The notes under the pieces are model-generated. The model worked only from the letters and a program-made list of their open reading frames with translations, was not told the DNA's origin and did no database searches. A stretch of 64,000 bases of DNA. Origin: Paludibacteraceae bacterium. GTDB lineage: Bacteria; Bacteroidota; Bacteroidia; Bacteroidales; Paludibacteraceae. Positions 18,922 to 28,647 of the stretch are shown here, piece after piece. The stretch's first letter is position 1; each line of letters opens with the position of its first letter. A program made the translations under genes and the position numbers. Where the stretch lies: positions 62,001-126,000 of the forward strand of contig JAFSTB010000001.1 of assembly GCA_017450685.1 (NCBI GenBank), read 5' to 3'.

Positions 18922-19995
18922 ATGAAATATATTCGACATATATTATCCATCATTCTTCTTTTGGGTGCTGAGTGTGTCAGTGCCCAAAAACTTTTATATG
19001 ATGCCGACTTTCTTCTTAACTTCGACAACCGCGAGATCAACCACCAATATGAGCCATCCGGCACGGTGTTCGGTTTTCGTCTCACCCCTTCAATAGGTGT
19101 TCTTATCAACGATTCGTCGGATGGTACACATCGTCTGATGGCAGGTGTCAGTTACCTGCAACCGTGTGGTGCCGACTGGCGGCATGTGAAGGTTTATCCG
19201 ATGGTTTACTACCATTACCAATGGCGTGGATTTGAGATGCACACCGGCTTTGTGCCGTATGCCGAACTGCGTCAGCCCTTGCCAGAATACCTGCGTAGCG
19301 ACTCATTGGCTTTTGCCTATCCTAATGTGCAAGGTGCTCTGTTTCAGTACTCTTCCAAACACGGTTATGTTATGGCTCTCTGCGACTGGCGCGGGATGAT
19401 GAGCCGCGACACACGCGAAGCCTTCCGTATCGTGGGTGGCGGACGATACCAATACCAATGGTTCTACACAGGCGGTTACCTTCAGATGAATCACCTCAGT
19501 CATAATGCCGACACCATAACAGGCGTGTGCGACGACATAGTGCTTAACCCGCTCGTAGGTGCCAACATAGGGCAATATACACCTTTGGACAGTCTGTCGG
19601 TGCAAGTGGGGTATATAAGTGGTTTACAGAGAGACAGAAAAGCCCGCAATACTTATTGGTGTCACGGTATGCAAGCCGACATAGCACTCGTGTGGCGGTT
19701 CATAGGTTTTCGCAACCTGACATACTTCGGACAAAACCAAATGCCGCTCTACAAAGAATATGGTCAGTTGCTCAACCAAGGTGAACCGCGCTATCAATCC
19801 ACTTTCATCAACCGCAGCGACCTGTATTTCTACATCGTTCGCCGCAGTTTCGTCACCTGCTTTGCCGGTTGGAGTCTTATCGTAACCGACCACGGCAAGA
19901 TAAGTAATCAGCAACAAGTGGTGTGCCGCTTCAACCTCCACTCCGCACTGCATAACAGACGCAAAGAGACAATAAAAACACTCAACTGGAGATAA
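18922..19995 (+). CDS. Probable outer-membrane beta-barrel protein, unknown
   Basis: A 357-residue protein with a clear signal peptide (MKYIRHILSIILLLGAECVSA, cleavage before QK). The mature part is rich in alternating hydrophobic/polar stretches and aromatic residues (VYPMVYYHYQWRGFEMHTGF, WFYTGGYLQM), as in transmembrane beta-strands. I do not recognise a family. It is followed after 13 bases by a second barrel-like protein and then by two LTA-synthase-like enzymes, so it may belong to an envelope-modifying unit. The spacer after dnaJ (70 bases) shows no clear promoter. Confidence 0.7.
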   Translation: MKYIRHILSIILLLGAECVSAQKLLYDADFLLNFDNREINHQYEPSGTVFGFRLTPSIGVLINDSSDGTHRLMAGVSYLQPCGADWRHVKVYPMVYYHYQWRGFEMHTGFVPYAELRQPLPEYLRSDSLAFAYPNVQGALFQYSSKHGYVMALCDWRGMMSRDTREAFRIVGGGRYQYQWFYTGGYLQMNHLSHNADTITGVCDDIVLNPLVGANIGQYTPLDSLSVQVGYISGLQRDRKARNTYWCHGMQADIALVWRFIGFRNLTYFGQNQMPLYKEYGQLLNQGEPRYQSTFINRSDLYFYIVRRSFVTCFAGWSLIVTDHGKISNQQQVVCRFNLHSALHNRRKETIKTLNWR

Positions 19996-20008
19996 TTAGT
20001 ACCTACCT

Positions 20009-20935
20009 ATGGCACTTGCTAACACTCACATACGCATAATAGCGACCTGCCTGCTTCTTAGCGTTAGTATGCTTCTTCTCTCGCAGAAGCGCGATGAGTT
20101 TATCTCCACTCGTTACAACGGTCCGAACGCTTTTCCCGTACCCGATATGCTCGATGGTCGCGTCTCACCAACGATGAAGATAGAGTTGGCAGGCGACTAC
20201 TATCACGGTTTCTCGTCCGACCGAACCGCCGACCTCTTTGCTCGCGCTTATATCCCTCTTTTCACTCGCCGCGTCAATCTCACCGTTTGGATGCCTGTTA
20301 TGGAGTGGTACTCAACACCCGTTAAGCGGTTGCAAGAGTGTCAGTTGCAGGACACAGCCTCTATCAGCGGTCACGGTATGGGCGATGTGTATTTGTCCAC
20401 CGATATACAGGTTCTCTATGCACGGCGTTGGTGGCCTGACATAACGGTACGCGCAGCCATAAAGACTGCCAGCGGCGGACAATGGCGACAAGCACGGCAC
20501 TATGATGACCCAGGCTATTTCTTCGATGCCGCCATCGGCAAATCGCTGTATATAAGTGCCGACGGCAAACCTTCAGCCGAACGACTCTCGGACAACGACT
20601 GGGAAATAAGGTTAGCCGCGAGTGCCGGTTTTCTATGCTGGCAAACAACGACAGCCAATCAAAACGACGCAGTGCAATATGGTGTGCAACTACTTGTAAG
20701 ACAGAAGTATGTCAGTCTTCGCACCACCTTCAACGGCTATTCAGGATGGCGCAAGAATGGCGATAAACCGATGGTGGTAAAAGCCGAACTGAGAGGCTAT
20801 GCCAAAGGCTTCGAACCGTTTGCAGTCTATCAATACGGCATTCAAGACTTCCCTTTCCACCTGCTCAGAATAGGGTTGGCATATAATATTGATATTCTGA
20901 AAAAACGTTCTCACAGAACAACCTCACCACAATAA
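20009..20935 (+). CDS. Probable outer-membrane protein, unknown
   Basis: A 308-residue protein with an N-terminal hydrophobic signal (IIATCLLLSVSMLLLSQ) and a mature part beginning KRDEFISTRYNGPNAFPVPD. The rest looks like amphipathic beta-strands with many Trp/Tyr, ending FHLLRIGLAYNIDILKKRS, which resembles the closing strand of a barrel with a short tail. I know of no function. The tight spacing (13 bases before, 11 after) ties it to the neighbouring barrel protein and the LTA-synthase-like pair. Confidence 0.68.
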   Translation: MALANTHIRIIATCLLLSVSMLLLSQKRDEFISTRYNGPNAFPVPDMLDGRVSPTMKIELAGDYYHGFSSDRTADLFARAYIPLFTRRVNLTVWMPVMEWYSTPVKRLQECQLQDTASISGHGMGDVYLSTDIQVLYARRWWPDITVRAAIKTASGGQWRQARHYDDPGYFFDAAIGKSLYISADGKPSAERLSDNDWEIRLAASAGFLCWQTTTANQNDAVQYGVQLLVRQKYVSLRTTFNGYSGWRKNGDKPMVVKAELRGYAKGFEPFAVYQYGIQDFPFHLLRIGLAYNIDILKKRSHRTTSPQ

Positions 20936-20946
20936 GACCCTTCACG

Positions 20947-22806
20947 ATGAAAACACGCATACTCTTTTTGCTCAAATACTACCTGTACTGGATACTGTTC
21001 TTTGTTTTGCAAAAGCCGCTCTTTATGGTGTGGCAATATGGTCAGTTAGGTGAAGTGGGTTGGCGCGATTGGTGGCTTGTACCGTGGCACGGTCTGCCCT
21101 TGGATATGAGTGTGGCAGCCTATATAGCCATGGCTGCAGGTGTACTGCTCACCATCAGCGTGTGGGTGCGATGGGAATATATGCGCCGCTCCATCAACAC
21201 TCTGACAGGTATTGTCCTTTTCGTCGCACTATGGGTGATGCTCGGCGACAATGGTTGCTTTCCGCATTGGGGCTACCACTTGGATAAAAGTATCCTGCTC
21301 GTTTTCACCTCTCCGCAAGAGGTGCTGGCTAATGCCGAATGGTGGGTATGGTTGGCAGCACTCACGGGGTTCGTAATGCTCTTCACCGTGTGGTGGCTTA
21401 TCTACAAAGAGACCATCGTCCATTCTGCCAATAAACATATATACACACAGATGGCACATACTCTAACTTGGAAAAGCAATGTTGCATCCACTATGGTATT
21501 GCTCTTGCTCACCGCATTGCTTTTTCTGCCATTGCGCGGCAGTGTAACGGTCAGTACCATGAACACCGGAAGAGTATATTTTTCCGACAACCCGATGCTC
21601 AATCAAGCAGCCGTCAATCCGCTTTTCAACCTCATCGAGACACTGACAACAAGTGAGTTTGACACCGACAAATACACCTATATGTCGAGCCTTGAAGCGC
21701 AAGAAGAAGTGAGTGAACTATTACCTAAGCATAATGTGGAGCAGTCTGACACCATCTCTTTATCCCACACCCCTGCTCTTCTCACCACCTCGCGCCCTGA
21801 CATTATCCTTTTCATCTTAGAGAGTTTTTCTTATAATGCATGGAAGGCTATGCCTTGCGTCCGACAATTAGCGTGCGAAGAGGGTGTTCTGTTCGATAAT
21901 GTCTATGCTTCGTCCTATCGCACCGATAGAGGTATAGTGGCTGTGCTAAGCGGTTTTCCGGGACAACCCACCAGTTCGCTTATGCTACACCCTGCCAAAG
22001 CACAAAGACTGCCGAACATAGGGTTAGACCTCAAAAAAGCAGGTTACGACTTGCATTTCTGGTATGGCGGAGATGAAGACTTCACCTCTATGCGATCATA
22101 CTTGGTCAGTGGCGGATTTGATAAAAGAGTAAGCGACAAAGATTTTTCTCTTTATGAGCGTATGTCCAAATGGGGTGTGCCCGACCATATCCTATTCTCC
22201 CATGTAGCCGACTCCATCGCTTCTCGACTTTCTCCTGTATCACCTACCTTCGATGTGGTGCTTTCACTTTCGAGCCACGAACCGTTTGATGTACCTACAC
22301 GCCGGTTTGCCGAACCCTATCTCAACTCCATTGCCTACACCGACAGTTGTCTTGGCGTTTTTGCCAACCAGCTGAAACAAAGCCACAAATGGGATAACAC
22401 CCTCGTTGTTATGGTGGCTGACCACGGCTTCCCCTACCCCGAAGGCATCAGTAGGTTTGACACTCTCAGATACAAGATACCTATCGTGCTGACCGGTGGC
22501 GCGGTGAAAGAGCCTGTGACCGTACATACCCTCTGCTCACAGATAGACCTTGTGCCTACCCTGCTCACACAACTACATCTGCCAACGGATGCCTACCGTT
22601 TTGGTAAAGATATCCTGTGCCCGACAATAGTGCCTTTTGCTTTCTATTCGTTCAACGACGGCTTTGCACTTATCACCGATGATGGTGCAACCGTTATTGA
22701 CGCAGCAGTGGACAAACCTGTTATGGAACGCAACCCTAAGCCCGAACGCGAAAGACAAGCACGCGCTTTTATTCAACGGATAATGGAAACAATAGAACAA
22801 CTATAA
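20947..22806 (+). CDS. LTA synthase-like membrane phosphotransferase (alkaline phosphatase superfamily), first of a pair
   Basis: A 619-residue protein with about five N-terminal membrane helices (to ~residue 200) and a large extracytoplasmic sulfatase/LTA-synthase domain. The domain starts PDIILFILESFSYNAW, where the acidic residue binds metal, has the nucleophile region SYRTDRGIVAVLSGFPG with a conserved Thr, and the second metal site VVMVADHGFPYP. Family members transfer phosphoglycerol or phosphoethanolamine from lipid donors to glycans or lipids at the outer face of the membrane. In a Gram-negative, lipid A/LPS or a surface glycan is a more likely acceptor than lipoteichoic acid. It is followed after 15 bases by a paralogue. 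Confidence 0.85.
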   Translation: MKTRILFLLKYYLYWILFFVLQKPLFMVWQYGQLGEVGWRDWWLVPWHGLPLDMSVAAYIAMAAGVLLTISVWVRWEYMRRSINTLTGIVLFVALWVMLGDNGCFPHWGYHLDKSILLVFTSPQEVLANAEWWVWLAALTGFVMLFTVWWLIYKETIVHSANKHIYTQMAHTLTWKSNVASTMVLLLLTALLFLPLRGSVTVSTMNTGRVYFSDNPMLNQAAVNPLFNLIETLTTSEFDTDKYTYMSSLEAQEEVSELLPKHNVEQSDTISLSHTPALLTTSRPDIILFILESFSYNAWKAMPCVRQLACEEGVLFDNVYASSYRTDRGIVAVLSGFPGQPTSSLMLHPAKAQRLPNIGLDLKKAGYDLHFWYGGDEDFTSMRSYLVSGGFDKRVSDKDFSLYERMSKWGVPDHILFSHVADSIASRLSPVSPTFDVVLSLSSHEPFDVPTRRFAEPYLNSIAYTDSCLGVFANQLKQSHKWDNTLVVMVADHGFPYPEGISRFDTLRYKIPIVLTGGAVKEPVTVHTLCSQIDLVPTLLTQLHLPTDAYRFGKDILCPTIVPFAFYSFNDGFALITDDGATVIDAAVDKPVMERNPKPERERQARAFIQRIMETIEQL

Positions 22807-22821
22807 ACTAATCCACCGACC

Positions 22822-24786
22822 ATGAGACATCTCACTCACCCTTTCCTACGTAGCATCGTATATGTCGTATCACTGCATTTGATATGTCTTCTATTCCTCA
22901 CCTTATGCCGTATAGTACTGGCATTGAGCAATATACCGATAGATGGATTGGATATGGGACTGCTCATACATTCATTGGCTATCGGCGTTAAGTTCGACAA
23001 CTTGATAGCATCCTATATCAGCACTCTGCCATGGTTGGTGCTTCCGCTCACTGCACTGATTCTCAATGCCCGCACATCTGTCGCACAGGTAATGCCGTAT
23101 ATGGTAAAAAGTGCGGCATGGTACTACGGAATCATTTATACCCCGCTGATCTTCCTACACATCGCCAATGCCAGATACTTTCACTTCTTCGATAACCATT
23201 TCAATATAGGTATCATCGAATGGTTCGGCTTCGTAAACGAAACGGCAGGACTGGTCTTTGACGACAAAACCAACCATATCTTCCTTTTTATCGCACTGAT
23301 TTTTATCGCTTTATTTCTATTTACCATCTCTTTTTTATCTCGCCGTTTCTCCCGTGATTGGCAACCTGTACCCAGCCATTTCAAACACTACGCAACGATG
23401 AGTGCTGTGTCTTTGCTCTTATGGGGTGTATGTTTCTGTGGTATGAGGGGCAGTTTTCAGCGTTATCCTTTACGCGTCAGTTTTGCATATTTCGGCAATC
23501 ATCCGTTCTATAACAAACTGGGAGTCAATCCGCTATTCAATATCATCAAGAGTGCCGAATATGGTCGTGTAGGTATTCCTAAAGTCTTGCAAGCCATCGA
23601 CGAGAAAGATGCCATCGCCTATGTTCAACGCACATTGGATATTGAGCCTATCGACTCGCTACGTCCCTTAGTAAGGGAAGGTGTTGTCCATCAGCAAGTT
23701 ACAGGCAAACCCAACGTTGTGCTTATCTTCATGGAGTCGATGACCTCGTATAACCTTGAAAGACAGGGTAATGGCGAATGGCTGACACCTTACTTGCGAC
23801 AACTAAGAGAGAAAAGCATCTATTTCTCCAATGCCTACTCCACCTCCATTCATACCAACAACGGCATTGTAGGTGTACACTACGGTTTCCTGCCCAATTT
23901 TGCCAAGCCTTCGATGAATGTTAATGCCGAACGCTATACCGGTCTGCCTTACTATATGCAAAAAGCAGGGTATCGCACTCTCTGTTTCGTGACCGGCAAT
24001 CCGCAATACGACAATATGAATTCCTTCTGGCGGGATAACAGCATAGAAGAGATATACTCGCTCTACGACTATCCCGCCGACAAAGCCGTCAATCGCTTTG
24101 GCGTGCAAGACGACTATATGTTTGAATGGGGTTTGAACAAACTTAACGAGATAAGTGACAGCGGACAACCTTTCTTTGCTTCTTTCCTCACCGTTAGTAA
24201 CCACGCACCCTTAGTCGTTCCCGAAGCCTACGTTCAGCGTGCTCCTACACAAGACGAACAGATCATCGCCTATGCCGACGATGCTATAAGGCAGTTTATG
24301 GAAGCGGCTGAACAGACTGCTTGGGGCAAGAACACCGTCTTCGTCTTAGTGGCTGACCACGGCACACCATTACCCTCGCCTTACGACATGTGCCTGCCGT
24401 ATAACTCTATTCCTATCTATATCTGCTCACCACAACTGACACCACAAGAGATAATCACTCCCATATCGCAAATAGATATATGGGAGACGGTATTGAGTCT
24501 GTTAGGCATACCTTATAGCAACAACTGCTTAGGCATAGATGCACTCAATCAGACACGCGAGTATGCTTTCTTTGTCAGCGACACTCACCTCGGTGCTTCC
24601 GACGGAGAATACTTCTACTGCTTTAATATGCAGAGTCAGACCGACTTCCTTTACCGTATAGGTAGCGGTGATAACCTTATTGACTCTTATCCCGACCGCG
24701 CTGCCCGTATGCGCGAGTATGCGCAGAAGATGCAACGTGTCAACCTTCTCATCATTGATAACCATTGGACCGAACCATGCGAATAG
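22822..24786 (+). CDS. LTA synthase-like membrane phosphotransferase, second of a pair
   Basis: A 654-residue paralogue of the preceding gene with the same plan: five N-terminal helices, then an extracytoplasmic domain with NVVLIFMESMTSYNLE, the nucleophile region SIHTNNGIVGVHYGFLP and the metal motif LVADHGTPLPSPYD. The two share architecture and motifs but differ widely in sequence, so the duplication is old or they act on different acceptors. Its last 10 bases overlap the start of the GT4 glycosyltransferase gene, suggesting translational coupling and a common product. Confidence 0.85.
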   Translation: MRHLTHPFLRSIVYVVSLHLICLLFLTLCRIVLALSNIPIDGLDMGLLIHSLAIGVKFDNLIASYISTLPWLVLPLTALILNARTSVAQVMPYMVKSAAWYYGIIYTPLIFLHIANARYFHFFDNHFNIGIIEWFGFVNETAGLVFDDKTNHIFLFIALIFIALFLFTISFLSRRFSRDWQPVPSHFKHYATMSAVSLLLWGVCFCGMRGSFQRYPLRVSFAYFGNHPFYNKLGVNPLFNIIKSAEYGRVGIPKVLQAIDEKDAIAYVQRTLDIEPIDSLRPLVREGVVHQQVTGKPNVVLIFMESMTSYNLERQGNGEWLTPYLRQLREKSIYFSNAYSTSIHTNNGIVGVHYGFLPNFAKPSMNVNAERYTGLPYYMQKAGYRTLCFVTGNPQYDNMNSFWRDNSIEEIYSLYDYPADKAVNRFGVQDDYMFEWGLNKLNEISDSGQPFFASFLTVSNHAPLVVPEAYVQRAPTQDEQIIAYADDAIRQFMEAAEQTAWGKNTVFVLVADHGTPLPSPYDMCLPYNSIPIYICSPQLTPQEIITPISQIDIWETVLSLLGIPYSNNCLGIDALNQTREYAFFVSDTHLGASDGEYFYCFNMQSQTDFLYRIGSGDNLIDSYPDRAARMREYAQKMQRVNLLIIDNHWTEPCE

Positions 24787-25871
24787 CCTTTGATGCCAAA
24801 AGAGCCTTCCACAACCGACGTGGGTTAGGCAACTACAGTCGCGATGTCATCCGACTACTCACCACCTTCTCTCCGAAGAACGACTACTTGCTCTTTGGTG
24901 TGCCCAACCCCGACTACACTTTTCCCAATACGCAAACTATCTCTCCCGATGGTTGTTGGCGACTGCTACCTTCACTATGGCGCAGCCACGGATGTCTGAA
25001 GCAGATGCAGACAGTGGATGTCTATCACGGTCTGTCAGGCGAACTGCCTTTCGGCATACACCGTTTGCCATTGAGAAAAGTGGTAACCATACACGATGCT
25101 ATCTTCATCCGCTACCCGGAGTTGTATAGTTGGACCTACCGACACCTGTTCGCACATAAGGTGCAGTACGCTTGCAATGCCGCTGACACTATCATAGCAA
25201 TATCCGAGCAGACCAAACGGGACATAATAGAGTTTTTTCACGCCGACGAAAAAAAGATAGAAGTGGTCTATCAAGGTTGTAGCCATATCTTCCGCGAATC
25301 GGTGAGCGACGAACAAATAGCAGAAGTGAAGAGCCTGTATGGCTTACCCTCGGAATATCTCTTGCAAGTGGGAGCCATCGAACCACGCAAGAACTTGCAC
25401 AACCTCATCAGCGCCGTAGCCTTGGCTCATATCGACCTACCTATAGTGTCGGTAGGCGGCAGAACACGCTATGCCGACGAGGCTGAACGGTTGGCTTCAC
25501 AATTAGGTGTACGCCTGCTATGCATATCCGGTGCCAATTTTCGACATTTCCCCGCTATCTATAAAGGTGCTACCGTCTTTTGTTACCCCAGTCTGTTTGA
25601 AGGTTTCGGTATTCCTATCTTAGAGGCTATGTGCGTTGGTGTTCCCGTACTGACATCCACAGGCAGTTGCTTTAGTGAGACAGGAGGCAATGCAGCACTC
25701 TATGCCAACCCCTTAGATACGGAAGAGATAGCCGACCAACTGTCACTAATAGTCAGTGATGGTGAACTGCAAGAACAGATGCGAAGAAAAGGCAAACAGC
25801 AAGCGGCACTCTTCACCGACGAACGAGTGGCACTTGCTCTTCGGCGCGTTGTTCTAAAAGAAGAAGTGTGA
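24777..25871 (+). CDS. Glycosyltransferase family 4 (GT-B fold)
   Basis: A 364-residue retaining glycosyltransferase from the ATG at 24777, beginning MRIAFDAKRAFHNRRGLGNY. The donor-binding site is typical GT4: LLQVGAIEPRKNLHNLI and FCYPSLFEGFGIPILEAM with the E-x7-E arrangement, plus VPVLTSTGSCFSETGG. It would add a sugar from a nucleotide-sugar in the cytoplasm. The start overlaps the LTA-synthase-like gene by 10 bases. At its 3' end, 59 bases overlap the convergent O-antigen ligase-like gene on the other strand. Confidence 0.9.
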   Translation: MRIAFDAKRAFHNRRGLGNYSRDVIRLLTTFSPKNDYLLFGVPNPDYTFPNTQTISPDGCWRLLPSLWRSHGCLKQMQTVDVYHGLSGELPFGIHRLPLRKVVTIHDAIFIRYPELYSWTYRHLFAHKVQYACNAADTIIAISEQTKRDIIEFFHADEKKIEVVYQGCSHIFRESVSDEQIAEVKSLYGLPSEYLLQVGAIEPRKNLHNLISAVALAHIDLPIVSVGGRTRYADEAERLASQLGVRLLCISGANFRHFPAIYKGATVFCYPSLFEGFGIPILEAMCVGVPVLTSTGSCFSETGGNAALYANPLDTEEIADQLSLIVSDGELQEQMRRKGKQQAALFTDERVALALRRVVLKEEV

Positions 25872-27096
25872 GAAAAGCATAGAAGATATATAGTCCGCTC
25901 ATTCTCAGCAATGCCGTTTCCAACATCAAGCCCACGCCGAACAACAGACATACCACTGTTGCGTCACGCCGTGCCTGACCTGTGTGACAATAAACGGACG
26001 AAAAGAGAATAAGAACCATCAGCAACACCGCCAACGGACCTAAATCCATCCAAGTATTAAGATACTGATTATGAGTACCCCAACGCTTGGCAGCATAATC
26101 GGTTATACCGTCTTTCTCATATTCGGCTACCAACAAATCGGTGGCTGACCCCATTCCTAAACCGCATATACCGTACTGCTTGGCATTGTCCAACACTTTA
26201 TGCCATATATATATGCGTGGTTCGATATGCCTGTTGTTGATACTTTGCCCTACCTCATAGTTGGTTTTCAATCTTTCTATTGTCAGCACAAAGCGCGTTT
26301 GATAGCGCATACACCACCCCACAAACAGCACTGAAGCTATGATAACCGCAACGGCAAAGATACGTTTATACTTACCTTTGTAATGTTGGAAAAAGAGCAG
26401 TATAGCCATAATAGGCAGCAGAAGCATCATTATCCGTGAACCGGTAAGAATAATGCTTGCCACCAATATCATATCCACGACAGCGATGGTTAATGCCGCA
26501 GCCACAGGGTTGTACTTGTCTCGGTAATGTTTGAACACATCCACCGAAAAGGCGAGAGAGAGCATCAGACACATAGCCAAATAGAAACGGTGCTTGATTT
26601 TTCCTATCAAACCATCCCCTAAGCACGACCACCAGAAATACTGTGTATCTCGGCGCAGATGTCCTATGCTATAATACCAATAGATAGTCATCAGATAGCA
26701 CGCCACAGCCACGAGACAACCTATTATCAGTGCTTGTTTGATGTTGATTGCCTTATAGTTGTCATTAACTCCGAATAGTCCGATGAGCGCCATTGCCAAC
26801 ACCGGCAGATGCATAGTGAGGTCTTGCGCACCTTGTTTGGGGTTGAGCGACCATAGCAGTGAGAGAGCCTCCCACCCCACGAACAGCACAAGCAAGAGCA
26901 TAGGTATAAGCCCTTTGCTTAAACGAAAGTTGGAGCGTTGCAACCAACGTCCTTCCAATACCCAAGCAATAAGCCAGATAACAGTGACAGGCTGAACAAA
27001 ATGCCAAGGGAAAGGTAAGAGAAACATCAGAAGCATAAACAGTGCATAATTGAGTGCACCGATATATCGCTGATAAGTATGTACGATAGCAGGCAT
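25813..27096 (-). CDS. O-antigen ligase/polymerase-like membrane protein
   Basis: A 427-residue protein from the ATG at 27094-27096; upstream in-frame starts fall inside the neighbouring gene. It has roughly ten membrane helices. A large extracytoplasmic loop contains GICGLGMGSATDLLVAEYE followed by RWGTHNQYLNTWMDLG, the Wzy_C/WaaL pattern with its conserved His-Asn-Gln. The family joins O-polysaccharide to the lipid A core, or polymerises O units, at the periplasmic face. It ends the run of LPS genes starting with lptB. The 3' end overlaps the convergent GT4 gene by 59 bases. Confidence 0.82.
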   Translation of the reverse strand: MPAIVHTYQRYIGALNYALFMLLMFLLPFPWHFVQPVTVIWLIAWVLEGRWLQRSNFRLSKGLIPMLLLVLFVGWEALSLLWSLNPKQGAQDLTMHLPVLAMALIGLFGVNDNYKAINIKQALIIGCLVAVACYLMTIYWYYSIGHLRRDTQYFWWSCLGDGLIGKIKHRFYLAMCLMLSLAFSVDVFKHYRDKYNPVAAALTIAVVDMILVASIILTGSRIMMLLLPIMAILLFFQHYKGKYKRIFAVAVIIASVLFVGWCMRYQTRFVLTIERLKTNYEVGQSINNRHIEPRIYIWHKVLDNAKQYGICGLGMGSATDLLVAEYEKDGITDYAAKRWGTHNQYLNTWMDLGPLAVLLMVLILFSSVYCHTGQARRDATVVCLLFGVGLMLETALLRMSGLYIFYAFLTLLLLEQRAEEQVPLVRR

Positions 27097-27109
27097 TATG
27101 TATTGTACC

Positions 27110-27823
27110 TTATTGTTCGTTTTGTCGCGCCACTTGTCTCTGTTGAAAATGTTGCCATTTGACGCGGTTCTGCTCGAAGTTTTTAATATGCAGAATGGCA
27201 TAATCGTCGTTTTTAGGCAAATACGTGTAAGACTTGTGCCCTTTTATACGTTCATGCAGTGGTCTATGCCATGCTATTCGGTCAGGCAGGTTACGATAAA
27301 TGCGCCCTTGATAGTCGGGCCAGGCTTCACGGTTTTTCTCCACTATGCCGTTCCTCTCAAAGAGGTTGATACGCGGCACTTTCATCAGTTCCACGCCGTT
27401 AGCAACGAGCAGGTCGGAGAGATGCTGCAAGAGATATGGTTGTGGCAATTCGTCGGCATCCAACTGGAAGATATAACTGCCTTTACAAAGCGAGTTCAAG
27501 TGGTTCTTTGCCTTGCCGAAATCAAAATTCAACGAATACTCATCGTAAGTAGTAATGGCGGAGCGATATTGTTTCACCACCTGCTTAACCTCTTCCGTCA
27601 CATTATCTTTATCAGCCTGTATCACTATCTCGTCGCCGCTTTTGAGCGCAGGTATAAGAGTATCTAACAAGTGTCGTAGTGCCTGTGCTTCGTTGAAGAC
27701 GGTGATAGCATAACTGATGCTCAGCGGCGTTGAAGTCGGTATATCATGCGGCTCTATGAAGCAACGACGCTTGATATGAATGAGACTCAAACAGCGATTA
27801 TATATGGAACGAAAAGCGGTCAT
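27110..27823 (-). CDS. Glycosyltransferase family 2, WaaE-like
   Basis: A 237-residue GT-A glycosyltransferase. The ATG at 27821-27823 is preferred over a GTG at 27883 that overlaps the upstream gene; a purine-rich AGAGAG stretch precedes it. The nucleotide-sugar site has ISYAITVFNEAQALRHLLD, then FDFGKAKNHLNSLCKG and the DxD-type motif LDADELPQPYLL. This pattern resembles LPS core beta-glucosyltransferases of the WaaE/KdtX type. It probably adds a core sugar at the cytoplasmic face. It lies between another GT2 and the ligase-like gene. Confidence 0.85.
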   Translation of the reverse strand: MTAFRSIYNRCLSLIHIKRRCFIEPHDIPTSTPLSISYAITVFNEAQALRHLLDTLIPALKSGDEIVIQADKDNVTEEVKQVVKQYRSAITTYDEYSLNFDFGKAKNHLNSLCKGSYIFQLDADELPQPYLLQHLSDLLVANGVELMKVPRINLFERNGIVEKNREAWPDYQGRIYRNLPDRIAWHRPLHERIKGHKSYTYLPKNDDYAILHIKNFEQNRVKWQHFQQRQVARQNEQ

Positions 27824-27855
27824 AACTAATCTTATCTCTCTTTTGTGTACGTTAT

Positions 27856-28647
27856 TTATAGTTTTTGTATGCCGTTTTTGCACACTATTTGATTGGCGGC
27901 TTTTATTTGGTTGAAGTACTGCATATTGATGCTATCGTCCACCCAATTCTCTTTATGATAAAGGTGATATTGTACGGCTAAGTTCCTCACCGACACAATC
28001 TTACATCCGTTAGCCGGGAGTCGCCACTCTATATCGAAGTCCTCGCCGATAGCAGGTAGGATATAGTTTTCGTCAAAGCCGTTGATAGCCTTTATATCTT
28101 TCTTTGACATCGACATATTGCTGCCTGTGAGGTGTCTTACATGTCGTCGCCAGTAGTGTGCCAAGGGCAGATAGAAACCTTCTTCCACCAGTGTGCAACC
28201 ACGCTTGCAAAAGAGGTATGGCAACAGGTGCAGAGTCTCTCCGTTCATCAGTCGTTCAGACAGTTGCGGATTGAGTTTGACGCGCTTGCCTGCCAAAACA
28301 ACACCCTCGGCACTGTAGCGTATATGTGTTTCCACGAACTTGGGGTGCAGCACACAATCGCCGTCGATAAAGATGAGCCAATCGGTGTCAGCCGCCTCTA
28401 TGGCACAGTTGAGTGCGCGGTTCTTGCGCCAACATATATCTTCTTGCGTAAGGTGCAACATATCCCACTTGCTCTGCCTTGATGACATATATTGTTCCAC
28501 AAACTGCTTCATCTCCGTGCTTTCGCCATCTTCGGAGATGATGACCTCAAAGCATTGCTCTGTCTGCTTTTCCAGACTGCGCAACACCGCAGCCAAGGCT
28601 CGGGTGTTCTTATAGACGGAGATGATGACCGTGGCTTTTTTATTCAT
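27856..28647 (-). CDS. Glycosyltransferase family 2
   Basis: A 263-residue GT-A enzyme beginning MNKKATVIISVYKNTRALAA. The donor/metal site is WLIFIDGDCVLHPKF, and the galactosyltransferase-like C-terminal block LTGSNMSMSKKDIKAINGFD is well conserved. The chosen start (28645-28647) overlaps the end of the kinase gene by 8 bases. It is probably involved in LPS core or O-unit assembly; donor and acceptor are unknown. Confidence 0.87.
   Translation of the reverse strand: MNKKATVIISVYKNTRALAAVLRSLEKQTEQCFEVIISEDGESTEMKQFVEQYMSSRQSKWDMLHLTQEDICWRKNRALNCAIEAADTDWLIFIDGDCVLHPKFVETHIRYSAEGVVLAGKRVKLNPQLSERLMNGETLHLLPYLFCKRGCTLVEEGFYLPLAHYWRRHVRHLTGSNMSMSKKDIKAINGFDENYILPAIGEDFDIEWRLPANGCKIVSVRNLAVQYHLYHKENWVDDSINMQYFNQIKAANQIVCKNGIQKL

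Noticed and set aside
20947..24786. Considered as true lipoteichoic acid synthases
   Set aside because: The organism has LPS genes and Gram-negative envelope proteins; the fold matches but the substrate is unlikely to be lipoteichoic acid.
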